Source: Desulfofundulus kuznetsovii DSM 6115 (lineage in GTDB: Bacteria; Bacillota; Desulfotomaculia; Desulfotomaculales; Desulfovirgulaceae). From it: a DNA stretch of 64,000 bases. Below are positions 44,003-52,638 of the stretch, one piece after another. The notes under the pieces were generated by a model. That model was not told the origin of the DNA. It saw only the letters and a program-made list of their open reading frames with translations, and searched no databases. The position numbers were made by a program, and so were the translations under genes. Numbering within the stretch: the first letter of the stretch is position 1; each line of letters opens with the position of its first letter. Where the stretch lies: positions 2,301,001 to 2,365,000 of the forward strand of contig NC_015573.1 in assembly GCF_000214705.1 (NCBI RefSeq), in the 5' to 3' direction.

Positions 44003-44476
44003 GTGATCCGTGTCAATGTGAAGGGAATTGCCTATGACATGTCGGGCAATCCAATCATACTGCTAACCGATCAGGAAGAAGAAAGGGTGTTACCCATCTG
44101 GGTGGGATTGCTGGAAGCCCACTCCATTGCCGTAGCCTTAGGGCAGGTACCTCCACCCCGCCCCCTGACCCACGACCTGTTTAAAAACGCCTGTGAAGCT
44201 ATGGGTGCCCGGATTTCCCAGGTGGTAATCACCGATCTCAAAGACAGCACCTTTTATGCGGAGGTTCACCTGGCACTACCCGAACAGGGTCTGGTGTTGG
44301 ACGCCCGCCCCAGCGACGCCGTGGCCCTGGCTTTGCGGGCGGCGGCACCGGTATATGTAACCGACAAACTCACGGAGCATATGCTTTTTATCAAGGACCT
44401 TTTTGATGAGGAAACCCGGGCCGAACTGGAAAAGATCTTCGAGCTTACTAAAGAATATAAAAAATCACTGCATTGA
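44003..44476 (+). CDS. Bifunctional nuclease family protein (DUF151)
   Basis: A 157-aa BFN-domain protein. It shows VKGIAYDMSGNPIILLTDQ, LPIWVGLLEAHSIAVALGQV, PRPLTHDLFKNACEAMGA, YAEVHLAL and DARPSDAVALALRA, the conserved core of the family. The role is uncertain; some members have nuclease activity. Start is GTG 44003 behind GGAGGTGGGAG. The frame is open further upstream but without a ribosome site. It is followed by a terminator. Confidence 0.93.
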   Translation: MIRVNVKGIAYDMSGNPIILLTDQEEERVLPIWVGLLEAHSIAVALGQVPPPRPLTHDLFKNACEAMGARISQVVITDLKDSTFYAEVHLALPEQGLVLDARPSDAVALALRAAAPVYVTDKLTEHMLFIKDLFDEETRAELEKIFELTKEYKKSLH

Positions 44477-44550
44477 GGCAGGTAGTATGGAAGCAGGCAG
44501 TATTTATTGTCAGGCAGTATTTAATATTGAGTTATATTGACAATACAGAA

Positions 44551-44584
44551 AACCTTCCGTACCATGGGGGGTTTACTTTTTTTA
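44551..44584 (+). terminator. Intrinsic terminator after the bifunctional nuclease gene
   Basis: AACCTTCC pairs with GGGGGGTT (two G-U pairs) around a seven-base loop, followed by TTACTTTTTTT. It closes the plus-strand unit 43584-44476. Confidence 0.65.
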
Positions 44585-44670
44585 CCCGTGCTGCAGGAGA
44601 CTAGTGATTGGAGGGCGGGGCAAAATAACACTAAATGAAGCAGTCAAGTCAAATAAGAAGGAGGTGCCCC

Positions 44671-44865
44671 ATGACCGGCAACGGTTACAAAAGACCCGAA
44701 ACCATTGCGGACCTCCACCGCCCGCCGGGAATCCCTCAACCAAGGGAGATTAAATCCCAAAAGGCACAGCTGGAAAGCGCCCACCGCCACGGAACCAACA
44801 AGGCGGTAAAATGGCAGATGTCCTATAAAACAGGGCGGAGGGAAAGGAACCCGGAAGTCAAGTAG
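44671..44865 (+). CDS. Small hydrophilic protein, function unknown
   Basis: A 64-aa basic protein (MTGNGYKRPETIADLHRPPG, then QLESAHRHGTNKAVKWQMSY) starting at ATG 44671 behind a near-perfect AAGGAGGTG. No family is recognised. The strong ribosome site is the main evidence that it is real. It converges on the pheA-like gene. Confidence 0.5.
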   Translation: MTGNGYKRPETIADLHRPPGIPQPREIKSQKAQLESAHRHGTNKAVKWQMSYKTGRRERNPEVK

Positions 44866-44905
44866 CACTATCTTCACTTTTTCAAGCGGCAGGGGGAACC
44901 CGGCC

Positions 44906-46171
44906 TTAAAAGTCACCGGCAGGCGGGGTGCAGGCGGCCCGGGCGCCTCCTTGCTGTTCCTTTTGCAGGCGTACGGCATGCTGGATGATCAAACGATATA
45001 CTTTTTCCACCATCGCCGGATCCACCCCTTTTAGTTGGGCCAGGCGGCGCACCCGGGCCAGCACCCGGGATTCCCGGTGGGGATCGCGCACCGGGCAAAC
45101 GCCTGCCTTTAATTTCCCTATCCGGGCCACCAGGGCGTTACGCCGGGCCAGCATTTCCACCACTTGTTCATCCACCTCATCGATGGCTTCTCGCAACCTT
45201 TCAATTTCCTCCCATTGTACCGGGGATGGGGATACCGCCTGCCCGGTGAACCCGGCCTCCACTGTTGAGCTGCCGGGGTTGTCGTCAGTAGACCGCTTTA
45301 CTTTATCGACCGGGTCGGCAGTATGCTCAGGCCCGCTCAAGTCCGCGGGATAGGAACCGAGCACCCTCAGCTCTGCCCGGGAAGCCACTGCTTCTAAAGC
45401 TTCCTGTACCTGTTTATCATGCCGGTGGCCCACCAGATCGATGAAAAACAGGTACTCCCCCAAACGGCGCCTGGAGGGACGGGACTCTATACGCGTCAGG
45501 TTGATCCCCCTTGCGGCAAACTCTCCCAGCACCTCGTACAGGGCTCCCGGGCGGTGGGCCACGGAAACAATAAGGGTTGTTTTGCAGTCCGGCGCCCACC
45601 CGCCGTCCTCACGGCCGACCACGATAAACCGGGTGGCGTTGCCGGAGCAATCATTGATTTTTTCCACCAGCACTTCCAGCCCGTACTCCCGGGCAGCCGT
45701 TACGGGGCCAATGGCTGCCCAGGGAGCACCGGTGGAAGCCACCAGGTGCACGGCAGCGGCCGTGCTGGCGGTTTCCACCACCTGAGCTCCGGGCAGGTGT
45801 CTGGAGATGAACTCCCGGCACTGGGCCAGGGCATGGGGATGGGAAAGCACCCTTTCAATTGTCTTCAGCGGTACTCCCGGCGGAGCCATAAGGCAGTGGA
45901 CCACCGGCAGGATGATCTCCCCTTTAATGCGCAAGTCCGGGAAAGTATGGGCCAGCAGGTCCTGAGTCTGATTAACCGCCCCTTCACTGGAGTTCTCCAG
46001 CGGCACCACCGCTTCGGTCACTTCTCCCTGCACCACCGCCGCAAGCACCTCGTATATGGACGGCAGGGCTACCATTTGGACATCCCCTGCCGGCTGCCGG
46101 GCCAGGTACTGCCGTACCGCCAGTTCCGAGAAGGTACCACATGGGCCAAGGTAACCAATTTTTTTGTCCAT
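44906..46171 (-). CDS. pheA: Prephenate dehydratase with ACT domain and C-terminal chorismate mutase
   Basis: A 421-aa bifunctional enzyme for phenylalanine synthesis. Residues 1-185 are prephenate dehydratase (IGYLGPCGTFSELAVRQYLA, PLENSSEGAVNQTQDLL, SHPHALAQCREF, GNATRFIVVGRE). An ACT domain follows (HRPGALYEVLGEFAARGINL, RIESRPSR.LGEYLFFIDL). After a linker of low complexity, residues 320-405 are an AroQ-type chorismate mutase (IERLREAIDEVDEQVVEMLA, RNALVARIGKLK, then LIIQHAVRLQKEQ). The E. coli P-protein has the mutase first, so the domain order here is reversed. It lies 18 bases after the DAHP synthase and shares its T-box leader. Confidence 0.92.
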   Translation of the reverse strand: MDKKIGYLGPCGTFSELAVRQYLARQPAGDVQMVALPSIYEVLAAVVQGEVTEAVVPLENSSEGAVNQTQDLLAHTFPDLRIKGEIILPVVHCLMAPPGVPLKTIERVLSHPHALAQCREFISRHLPGAQVVETASTAAAVHLVASTGAPWAAIGPVTAAREYGLEVLVEKINDCSGNATRFIVVGREDGGWAPDCKTTLIVSVAHRPGALYEVLGEFAARGINLTRIESRPSRRRLGEYLFFIDLVGHRHDKQVQEALEAVASRAELRVLGSYPADLSGPEHTADPVDKVKRSTDDNPGSSTVEAGFTGQAVSPSPVQWEEIERLREAIDEVDEQVVEMLARRNALVARIGKLKAGVCPVRDPHRESRVLARVRRLAQLKGVDPAMVEKVYRLIIQHAVRLQKEQQGGARAACTPPAGDF

Positions 46172-46189
46172 GGCTCCTGCTCCTTTCTT

Positions 46190-47203
46190 TCAAGCCGCCC
46201 GCCCCACGGCAGCAGCCACCGCCCGCAATTCCTCCATCAGGGAAACAAACTGCGCCGGAGTCAGGGACTGGGGACCGTCACAAAGGGCCTGCGTGGGCTC
46301 GGGGTGCACTTCAATCAGCAAACCATCGGCACCGGCAGCCACCGCCGCCCTGGCCATGGGGCCCACCAGCCGGCGGTCCCCCGTGGCATGGCTGGGATCC
46401 ACAATCACCGGCAGGTGGCTTAAAGACTTCACCAGCGGTACAGCACTCAAGTCCAGGGTGTTGCGGGTGGAATGCTCAAAGGTACGAATACCCCGCTCGC
46501 AAAGGACTATCTGCCCGTTACCTTCGGACATGATGTACTCCGCCGCCATCAGCCACTCTTCCACTGTAGCCGACAGGCCGCGTTTGAGCAGTACCGGCTT
46601 ACCCGAGCGGCCGACCATCTGCAGGAGGCGGAAATTCTGCATGTTCCTGGCCCCCACCTGGAGCATATCAACGTACTCAACGGCCAGTTCCAGACTGTGC
46701 TCATCCACCACCTCGGTAACTGTGGCCAGGCCGGTCTGGCGGGCCGCTTCCGCCAGCAGTTTTAAGCCCTCTTCCCCTAGCCCCTGGAAGCTGTAGGGGG
46801 AAGTACGGGGTTTGAAAGCGCCGCCGCGTAAAATAGCCGCACCGGCCTGCTGCACCATGTAGGCTGCTGCAAGCAACTGCTCCCGGCTTTCCACGGCACA
46901 GGGTCCGGCAATGACCGCCAGCTGGCTGCCGCCAATGGCCACGTGACCTACCCGGACCACGGTATTTTCCTCCCTGGCTTCCCGGCTGACCAGCTTGTAA
47001 GGCTTCATGATCGGCACGACTCTCTCCACCCCCGGCATGGTTTCAAGTCCCAGGGAATTAAGTACGCGCCGGTCGCCTACGGCGCCAATGACAATCCGTC
47101 TGACCCCATAAATGGGGTGGGCAGAAAAACCGCATTCCTCCAGACGCATAATTACCGCCTCGACCTGCTCGGCGGAAGCCCGCCCGTCCATAACTACTAC
47201 CAT
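46190..47203 (-). CDS. aroF: 3-deoxy-7-phosphoheptulonate (DAHP) synthase
   Basis: A 337-aa type I-beta DAHP synthase, first enzyme of the shikimate pathway. The N-terminal ferredoxin-like regulatory domain (VVVMDGRASAEQVEAVIMRL) is followed by the barrel with IAGPCAVESREQLLAAA, GAAILRGGAFKPRTSPYSFQ, VGARNMQNFRLLQ, KPVLLKRG and PVIVDPSHATGDR. GGAGGG precedes the ATG. It is the first gene behind the T-box leader and is co-transcribed with the dehydratase. Confidence 0.95.
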   Translation of the reverse strand: MVVVMDGRASAEQVEAVIMRLEECGFSAHPIYGVRRIVIGAVGDRRVLNSLGLETMPGVERVVPIMKPYKLVSREAREENTVVRVGHVAIGGSQLAVIAGPCAVESREQLLAAAYMVQQAGAAILRGGAFKPRTSPYSFQGLGEEGLKLLAEAARQTGLATVTEVVDEHSLELAVEYVDMLQVGARNMQNFRLLQMVGRSGKPVLLKRGLSATVEEWLMAAEYIMSEGNGQIVLCERGIRTFEHSTRNTLDLSAVPLVKSLSHLPVIVDPSHATGDRRLVGPMARAAVAAGADGLLIEVHPEPTQALCDGPQSLTPAQFVSLMEELRAVAAAVGRAA

Positions 47204-47236
47204 TTATTAATCCCTCCATTCAAGATTAAAAATAAA

Positions 47237-47276
47237 AGTCCGCCGCTTTCATCCCTGGGGACGAAAGCAGCGGACT
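47237..47276 (-). terminator. Second T-box terminator (promoter-distal)
   Basis: AAGTCCGCTGCTTTCGT pairs with the matching ATGAAAGCGGCGGACTT block and is followed by TTATTTTT, 35 bases before the aroF ATG. Confidence 0.88.
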
Positions 47277-47356
47277 TCCGCGGTACCACCCCAATTGGCC
47301 GGAAAAACCCGGCCCCCTCGATCAGGGTACGGGAAAAACACCCCCTGCAGCAACGG

Positions 47357-47395
47357 GAAAAATAAAAGCTCCTCGCACCTTTAGGGACGAGAAGC
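47357..47395 (-). terminator. First T-box terminator (promoter-proximal)
   Basis: GCTTCTCG and CGAGGAGC form the stem with one G-U pair, followed by TTTTATTTTT. It lies between the two T-box sequences. Confidence 0.8.
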
Positions 47396-47674
47396 ATACT
47401 GCTTTCCGCGTTACCACCCTACTTGACCGCAAAAACGGCCCACCTCAACACAGGGTACGGGAATGTGTCTTTCCGATACCCCCTTCCCGGTAACGTAGGA
47501 AGACTACGGCACGGCCTACTTGCCCGCGGTAACGGGTTTCAGCCTGCATCTCCGGGGAGAACTTCAACCGGTCATGTTCTGGAGGCGCTTCCAGTCGCCG
47601 GCGCCTCCTCCCTGGAGAACTGTTTCCGGCCTACTTTTCCCCTTCATCGACTTTAGGGATATAATTTATGCCTT

Positions 47675-47703
47675 ATTATAAAAGAAAAACTCTGGCAGCG
47701 CAA
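47675..47703 (-). promoter_or_regulatory. Promoter of the aroF-pheA operon
   Basis: On the minus strand TTGCGC (47703-47698), 17 bases, then TATAAT (47680-47675). It sits just upstream of the T-box Stem I region. Confidence 0.65.
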
Positions 47704-47727
47704 GGGGGTTGGTTGTCTTTTTTGACT

Positions 47728-48954
47728 TTAAATAAAAGCCGGCTTAACGGCATCCAGCACCTTTTGCACCTTTCCTGGTGCATCGGGGCTTCCCCGGTTG
47801 ACGGCGTCCCACGCCGCCTCCACACCGGCAGTCAGGTCCCGGTTCAAATGGCCGGCAATGAACAGGTAAGAGGAGAGGCGGCGTTCCAGCTGGATCTTGA
47901 GCCTTTCATGAAGGGGTTTTTGCAGGTAATCATAAATGGTTTGTAAAATGGCCGGTTTATCGCCGGGCAACTGTCCTTCTACTTCCCATAAGAGGTTGCA
48001 CATCTGGTCGCTGGCCAGGTAGGCATGGCAGTCCAGGTGCTCCACGAACAGGGCAATTTCTTCCACCACTTCATCTTCCGTGAGCGGTTCAAATTCCCCG
48101 GCCTGTATCTTGTCGTACAAGGGGGTGCCCAGGCGGGGAACGAGGGTTCTTAAGCGGATGAAATCCGGGTCAATTTCATTTAAAACCCGGGCCGATTCAA
48201 GGGCATGTTTTTTTGACCACTTCTTTCCACCCAGGCCGGGCATGTAATATTCGCTTAACTCGATGCCGGCTTCCTTTGTTTTTTTGCCGGCCAGAATATG
48301 TTCGTCCGCCGTGGTTCCCTTTTGGATACAGGCCAGCACCTCGTCGCACCCGGATTCAAGACCGATATGCAACCGGGAAAGACCGGCCTCACACAACCGT
48401 TTCAGGTCTTCCAGCGGCTTTCGGGCAATGGTCTTTGACCTGGCGTAAGAGGTTATGCGCTCAATGGTGGGAAAATTTACCTTTAAGTAGTGCAAGATTT
48501 CCACCAGGTCGGCCGTCCTGATTTGCGGTGCGTTGGCGTCCTGGAGAAAGACAGTCCTGGCCCCGGAGGAAAGCCAGTGGACAACATTGGCCAGGCTTTC
48601 CAACCGCCGTTCCACAGTTTCGGGATCGTTGTAAGCCCTGCTGTAAAGGGCGGGGTTTTCGTTGATGAAGGTGGTTACCACTTCCTGCCTGATGTCGCCC
48701 CGGAAACCCAGCCGCCAGGAAGTAGCCTTGATTTCCCCGGCCAGCGCTTTAACCGTATCGATGTCGGCTTTAATCTCTTCAACACTCCGCAGGCTATAGG
48801 TTTTGTTCTTGTAGGTGCGGCAAAACTCGCAGCGGTTCCAGGGACAGTTTCTGGTGACCCGAAGGAGCAGCGAACGGTCTTTGCCCTCGCTGGGGGGCCT
48901 TATGGGCCCCATTTCGTGGTATCCTTTACCGTGCTGCAGGATTGCAGGTAACAT
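47728..48954 (-). CDS. Radical SAM protein, substrate unknown
   Basis: A 408-aa radical SAM protein. The cluster motif is TRNCPWNRCEFCRTYKN, a CX4CX2C spacing instead of the usual CX3CX2C. HemN/MiaB-like barrel motifs follow (RTVFLQDANAPQIRTADLVE, RLHIGLESGCDEVL, GGKKWSKKHALESARVL, DPDFIRLRTLVPRLGTPLYD). The CPWN family occurs widely in anaerobes, but its reaction is not known to me. It stands alone on the minus strand with GGTGG before the ATG. Confidence 0.88.
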   Translation of the reverse strand: MLPAILQHGKGYHEMGPIRPPSEGKDRSLLLRVTRNCPWNRCEFCRTYKNKTYSLRSVEEIKADIDTVKALAGEIKATSWRLGFRGDIRQEVVTTFINENPALYSRAYNDPETVERRLESLANVVHWLSSGARTVFLQDANAPQIRTADLVEILHYLKVNFPTIERITSYARSKTIARKPLEDLKRLCEAGLSRLHIGLESGCDEVLACIQKGTTADEHILAGKKTKEAGIELSEYYMPGLGGKKWSKKHALESARVLNEIDPDFIRLRTLVPRLGTPLYDKIQAGEFEPLTEDEVVEEIALFVEHLDCHAYLASDQMCNLLWEVEGQLPGDKPAILQTIYDYLQKPLHERLKIQLERRLSSYLFIAGHLNRDLTAGVEAAWDAVNRGSPDAPGKVQKVLDAVKPAFI

Positions 48955-49017
48955 AGTTTTCCACCACCTTTAGGCAATGATCCTTTTTAATCCTAATCCT
49001 GAACATAACACTTGCCT

Positions 49018-49178
49018 GCCGTTTGCACGCGCCCTCCGGTGAGCCTCGCAGGCCAAACTACCCAGCACTCACCGGATCCAGGTAACTGCGTAGGGATTGA
49101 AGCTGCACATAGTTGGCAATCATCCACACCAAATAACTCTGGTTGCAGGGAGTGCTGGGTCGCTTCGTGCAAAACGGC
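49018..49178. repeat. Inverted-repeat element of about 160 bp
   Basis: GCCGTTTGCACG (49018-49029) faces CGTGCAAAACGGC (49166-49178), and ACCCAGCACTC (49060-49070) faces its exact complement at 49150-49160. The inner sequence does not code. It fits a MITE-like relic or a folded intergenic RNA between two genes on the same strand. Confidence 0.6.
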
Positions 49179-49227
49179 GGCCATTTTTCATATCCTCTGT
49201 TGGTGGCGCTGAATGTGTCACAGGTAC

Positions 49228-50394
49228 CTACCCCGCCACCCCTGCAGACTTCAAGGCTTCAATGTCCTGCTCCCGGTAGCCCAGGCGGCGCAGGATCTCC
49301 GCCGTATGCTCCCCCGCCCCCGGGGCAGGGAAATCGGCTTTTACCTCCACGCCCCGCAACTTGAGGGGCTGGGCAACCGTGGTTATGCTCCCTTCCCTGG
49401 TGGGAAGCTCCATAAATAAATTCCTGGCCTTAATCTGGGGATGCTCCGGCACCTCGCTAACATCCAGAACGGGCTCGATACAGGTGTCAACTGTACCAAA
49501 TAGTTCCATGATTTCAGCGCGGGTTTTACTGCTAAAAAACTCCTGCACCGCCTGCCGTGCCTCGTCGTCCTCCCTGTGCTGCAGGGGCAGCAGGTCCGGC
49601 CGCCCGGCAACGCTACAAAAAGTCTCCCAGAACTTGGCCTCGAGATTGCCCACACTGACATAGCAACCGTCCCTGGTAGCGTAGATGTTGTAACAGGTCC
49701 GGCCCCCGTTCAGTTCTTCCGTGCCGCGGTGGGGCTCACCGGCCCCCGCGAGGTATTGGGTGAGGTACAGGGTCATCCACGATACCACTGTATCAGTTAA
49801 AGCCACATCTACGTAAGCGCCACGGCCGGTCATAAGGCTTTTTACGTAGGCCGCCAGGATGCCCGCCACCGCCATCAACCCGCCGCTCAGGTCGGCCACC
49901 TGCACGCCGGGCAGGACGGGTGGGCCCGCCCGGTGGCCGGTTAAACCGAGGGCACCGGCAACGGCCATATAGTTGATGTCGTGGCCCGGGCGCCGGCTGT
50001 AAGGGCCATCCTGGCCGTAACCGCTTAAGGCACAGTAAACCAGGCGGGGGTTCTCGGAAGATAAAATTTCGTAACCCAAGCCCAGGCGCTCCATCACTCC
50101 CGGCCTGAAACTCTCGATCACCACGTTAAATTCCCGTACCAAACGCAGAAATACTTCCCGCCCCTGTGGTGCTTTAAGGTTCAAGCGCATGGACTTCTTG
50201 TTGCGGTTGACGGCGTGAAACCATACGCTCTCCCGCCCCAACCGCGGTCCCATTTCCCGCATGTAGTCTCCCGCCCCCGGATCCTCGATCTTGAGCACCT
50301 CCGCACCCAGATCCGCCAGGATCATGGTGGCATAGGGGCCGGGCAACAGCCGCGTTAAATCCAGAACCTTCATGTTTTCCAAAACCTGGTACAA
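49228..50394 (-). CDS. CoA-transferase family III (CaiB/BaiF)
   Basis: A 388-aa class III CoA-transferase. It shows KVLDLTRLLPGPYATMILAD, GAEVLKIEDPGAGDYMREMG, the catalytic Asp region RPGHDINYMAVAGALGLTG and GVQVADLSGGLMAVAGILAA. It moves CoA between organic acids. TTG 50394 is the start behind AGGAGGG. It is divergent from the ADP-forming acyl-CoA synthetase, and the two probably act on the same substrate pathway. The acid is unknown. Confidence 0.93.
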   Translation of the reverse strand: MYQVLENMKVLDLTRLLPGPYATMILADLGAEVLKIEDPGAGDYMREMGPRLGRESVWFHAVNRNKKSMRLNLKAPQGREVFLRLVREFNVVIESFRPGVMERLGLGYEILSSENPRLVYCALSGYGQDGPYSRRPGHDINYMAVAGALGLTGHRAGPPVLPGVQVADLSGGLMAVAGILAAYVKSLMTGRGAYVDVALTDTVVSWMTLYLTQYLAGAGEPHRGTEELNGGRTCYNIYATRDGCYVSVGNLEAKFWETFCSVAGRPDLLPLQHREDDEARQAVQEFFSSKTRAEIMELFGTVDTCIEPVLDVSEVPEHPQIKARNLFMELPTREGSITTVAQPLKLRGVEVKADFPAPGAGEHTAEILRRLGYREQDIEALKSAGVAG

Positions 50395-50509
50395 CAGTGC
50401 TCCCTCCTGGCATATTTTACAGAAATTATACCAGGATAGTGATTGTTGTGATAAGATTTAGATTAGTTGAAATAGCCGCAGCCCGCACAAAGGAGGAATT
50501 TTATAAATT

Positions 50510-52615
50510 ATGGAAAGCCTTTTTCCCTTCTTTCACCCCCGATCCGTAGCACTCATTGGTGTTTCTACCAAAACGGGCCTGCAAGCCTTTAACATACTGG
50601 AGCAGGTGCTCGCCGGCGGCTACCGGGGGCGCATTTACCCCGTCAACCCTAAAGGAGGAACCCTGTTAGGCCTGCCGGTTTACCGCACGGTCAGTGAAAT
50701 CCCCGAGATACCCGACCTGGCCGTAATCTCCACCCCCCGCACGGCCGTACCGGATGTGGTACGGGAATGCACGGCCAGAGGCATTAAAGCCATAATTATA
50801 ATTTCCCAGGGTTTTGCCGATGCCGATGCCTGGGGAAAAGAAATGCAAAAGCAATTGCTGGAGACCATCCGGGATACCGGAACCCGCATTGTGGGACCAA
50901 ACACTATCGGTGTCGTTAACCTTTATGAAAACCTGAATACTTCTTTCATTGGCTTCCTGCGGCAAAAGGCCGGTACGGCCATGATCTGCCAGTCGGGCAT
51001 CTTTTTGCTGGGTGCGGCTGACTTTACCGGCGGCATTGGTCTGGGAGTGGACATCGGCAACGCGGCCGATGTGGGTTTTACCGAAAGCCTGGCCTACCTG
51101 GGACAACAACCCCAGGTGAAGGTGATCAACCTGCACATGGAAGGGATTCAGGACGGACGGCAGTTCATGAAAGTGGCCCGCCGGGTAAGCAGGGTAAAAC
51201 CGGTGCTTTGTCTGAAAACCGGCTGCAGTGAAGCGGGGGCTCGGGCCGCCAGCTCCCACAGCGGTTCCCTGGCCGGCGAGGATCACGTCTTTAGCGCAGC
51301 TTTTAAACAATGCGGGATTATCAGAGTGCGGGACGTAGAGGAAATGCGCTACTTGAACAAAACCTTCCTCACTTACTCCTCCATGCCCGGGCGGCGGGTA
51401 GCCGTGGTGACCATCAGCGGCGGGGCGGGCATCATGGCCGTGGATGCCTGCAGTGCCTGCGGCCTGGAAGTAGCCCGCTTCAGCGAAAAGACCCGGCAAA
51501 AACTGGCCGCCGTTTTCCCCGGCTGGATGGAGGTAAATAACCCGGCGGACATCTGGCCGGCGGGTATGGCCAGGGGATACCTGGACATCCTGGAACTGGC
51601 CCTGGATACAATACTGGACGATCCGGGCGTGGATGCGGTTCTGGTGATTAGTCCGGCTTATCTGGATCCCGAAGAAGACCCGCGCCTGGACATTTCCCCC
51701 ACGATTAACCGGATGGCTTCCCGGTACCCGGAAAAACCCCTGGCCCTGTGGATTTTTGGCGGTTACCGCCCGGAACTGGCAGCCAGGATGGAAAAAGAAA
51801 ACCGGGTGGTGGTCTATCCATCCCCGGAACGGGCCATGGCCTCTTTAGCGGCTTTATACCGTTACCTGCACGAAATTAAAAACCGCACCCCTTTATCCCC
51901 ACCGGTCTTTTCCGGCATCCAGGAGGAGCGCATCGAGGCCATCCTTGAAACAGCCAGGCGGGAAGGGCTTAAAACCATAAATGAAACCGCCCTGGAAATT
52001 CTCCAGGCCGGCGGCATTCCGGTGCTTCCCTCCCGGGTGGCGCAAAACGCCGGGGATGCCGTGAAAATAGCGGAATCCCTGGGCTACCCGGTGGTAATGA
52101 AAATTGCCAGCCCGCAGATCTCCCATAAATCGGACGTGGGCGGAGTGAGGGTTAATTTGAACGATGCCCGGGCGGTGGAAAAAGCCTATAACGAAATGGT
52201 GGAAACAGTTTCCGCCCGGGCACCCCATGCGACCATCAAAGGAGTGCTCATCCAGCCCTACAGACCCGGTGGAGTGGAGGTGCTCCTGGGCTGCAAGCGT
52301 GATCCCTCCTTTGGACCGGTTCTGGTCTTTGGGCTGGGGGGAATTTATACCGAGCTGTTCCGGGACGTTTCCTTTGCCGTCGCGCCAATAAACCGGGAAG
52401 AGGCCCTGGACATGATCAGGGAAACCAGATCCTACCGCCTGCTCCAGGGGTACCGGGGACAGCCCCCGGCAGATATCGAAGCCCTGGTGGAATGCCTCCT
52501 GCGCCTCAGCCAGCTGGTCACCCGGCGGCCTGAAATTATGGAAATGGACATCAACCCCCTTTTAGTTGGCCCGCAGGGCGCGGTGGCCGTAGACGCCCGC
52601 ATAACCATAGGATGA
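50510..52615 (+). CDS. ADP-forming acyl-CoA synthetase, fused alpha-beta
   Basis: A 701-aa NDP-forming acetyl-CoA synthetase-like enzyme. The CoA-binding part opens with PRSVALIGVSTKTGLQAFNI, and the succinyl-CoA ligase-like part has the phospho-histidine H250 in AASSHSGSLAGEDHVF. The ATP-grasp part (from about residue 480) has YPVVMKIASPQISHKSDVGG and VEVLLGCKRDPSFGPVLVFG. It makes ATP from acyl-CoA, ADP and phosphate, or the reverse. AAAGGAGG precedes the ATG. It starts a plus-strand operon running to HyuB. Confidence 0.93.
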   Translation: MESLFPFFHPRSVALIGVSTKTGLQAFNILEQVLAGGYRGRIYPVNPKGGTLLGLPVYRTVSEIPEIPDLAVISTPRTAVPDVVRECTARGIKAIIIISQGFADADAWGKEMQKQLLETIRDTGTRIVGPNTIGVVNLYENLNTSFIGFLRQKAGTAMICQSGIFLLGAADFTGGIGLGVDIGNAADVGFTESLAYLGQQPQVKVINLHMEGIQDGRQFMKVARRVSRVKPVLCLKTGCSEAGARAASSHSGSLAGEDHVFSAAFKQCGIIRVRDVEEMRYLNKTFLTYSSMPGRRVAVVTISGGAGIMAVDACSACGLEVARFSEKTRQKLAAVFPGWMEVNNPADIWPAGMARGYLDILELALDTILDDPGVDAVLVISPAYLDPEEDPRLDISPTINRMASRYPEKPLALWIFGGYRPELAARMEKENRVVVYPSPERAMASLAALYRYLHEIKNRTPLSPPVFSGIQEERIEAILETARREGLKTINETALEILQAGGIPVLPSRVAQNAGDAVKIAESLGYPVVMKIASPQISHKSDVGGVRVNLNDARAVEKAYNEMVETVSARAPHATIKGVLIQPYRPGGVEVLLGCKRDPSFGPVLVFGLGGIYTELFRDVSFAVAPINREEALDMIRETRSYRLLQGYRGQPPADIEALVECLLRLSQLVTRRPEIMEMDINPLLVGPQGAVAVDARITIG

Positions 52616-52638
52616 GTAGAAAGGAGTAAAAGGAACAG

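Larger units (their letters stand above)
47217..47665 (-). promoter_or_regulatory. T-box leader with duplicated antiterminator/terminator module
   Basis: The leader has two T-box sequences on the minus strand, AGGGTGGTAACGCGG (47420-47406) and GGGGTGGTACCGCGG (47292-47278). Each is followed by its own terminator. Each module starts with the shared block CCCGTACCCTG. Only one Stem I-like region is present (about 47650-47470), so just the antiterminator/terminator half is doubled. T-boxes sense uncharged tRNA; an aromatic amino acid is expected from the genes. A UUC (Phe) in GAAGTTCTC near 47559-47561 is a possible specifier, but I am not sure of it. Confidence 0.9.

Noticed and set aside
50666-51499. 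277-codon minus-strand open frame inside the acyl-CoA synthetase gene
   Set aside because: It is a GC-rich shadow of the plus-strand gene and resembles no protein family.
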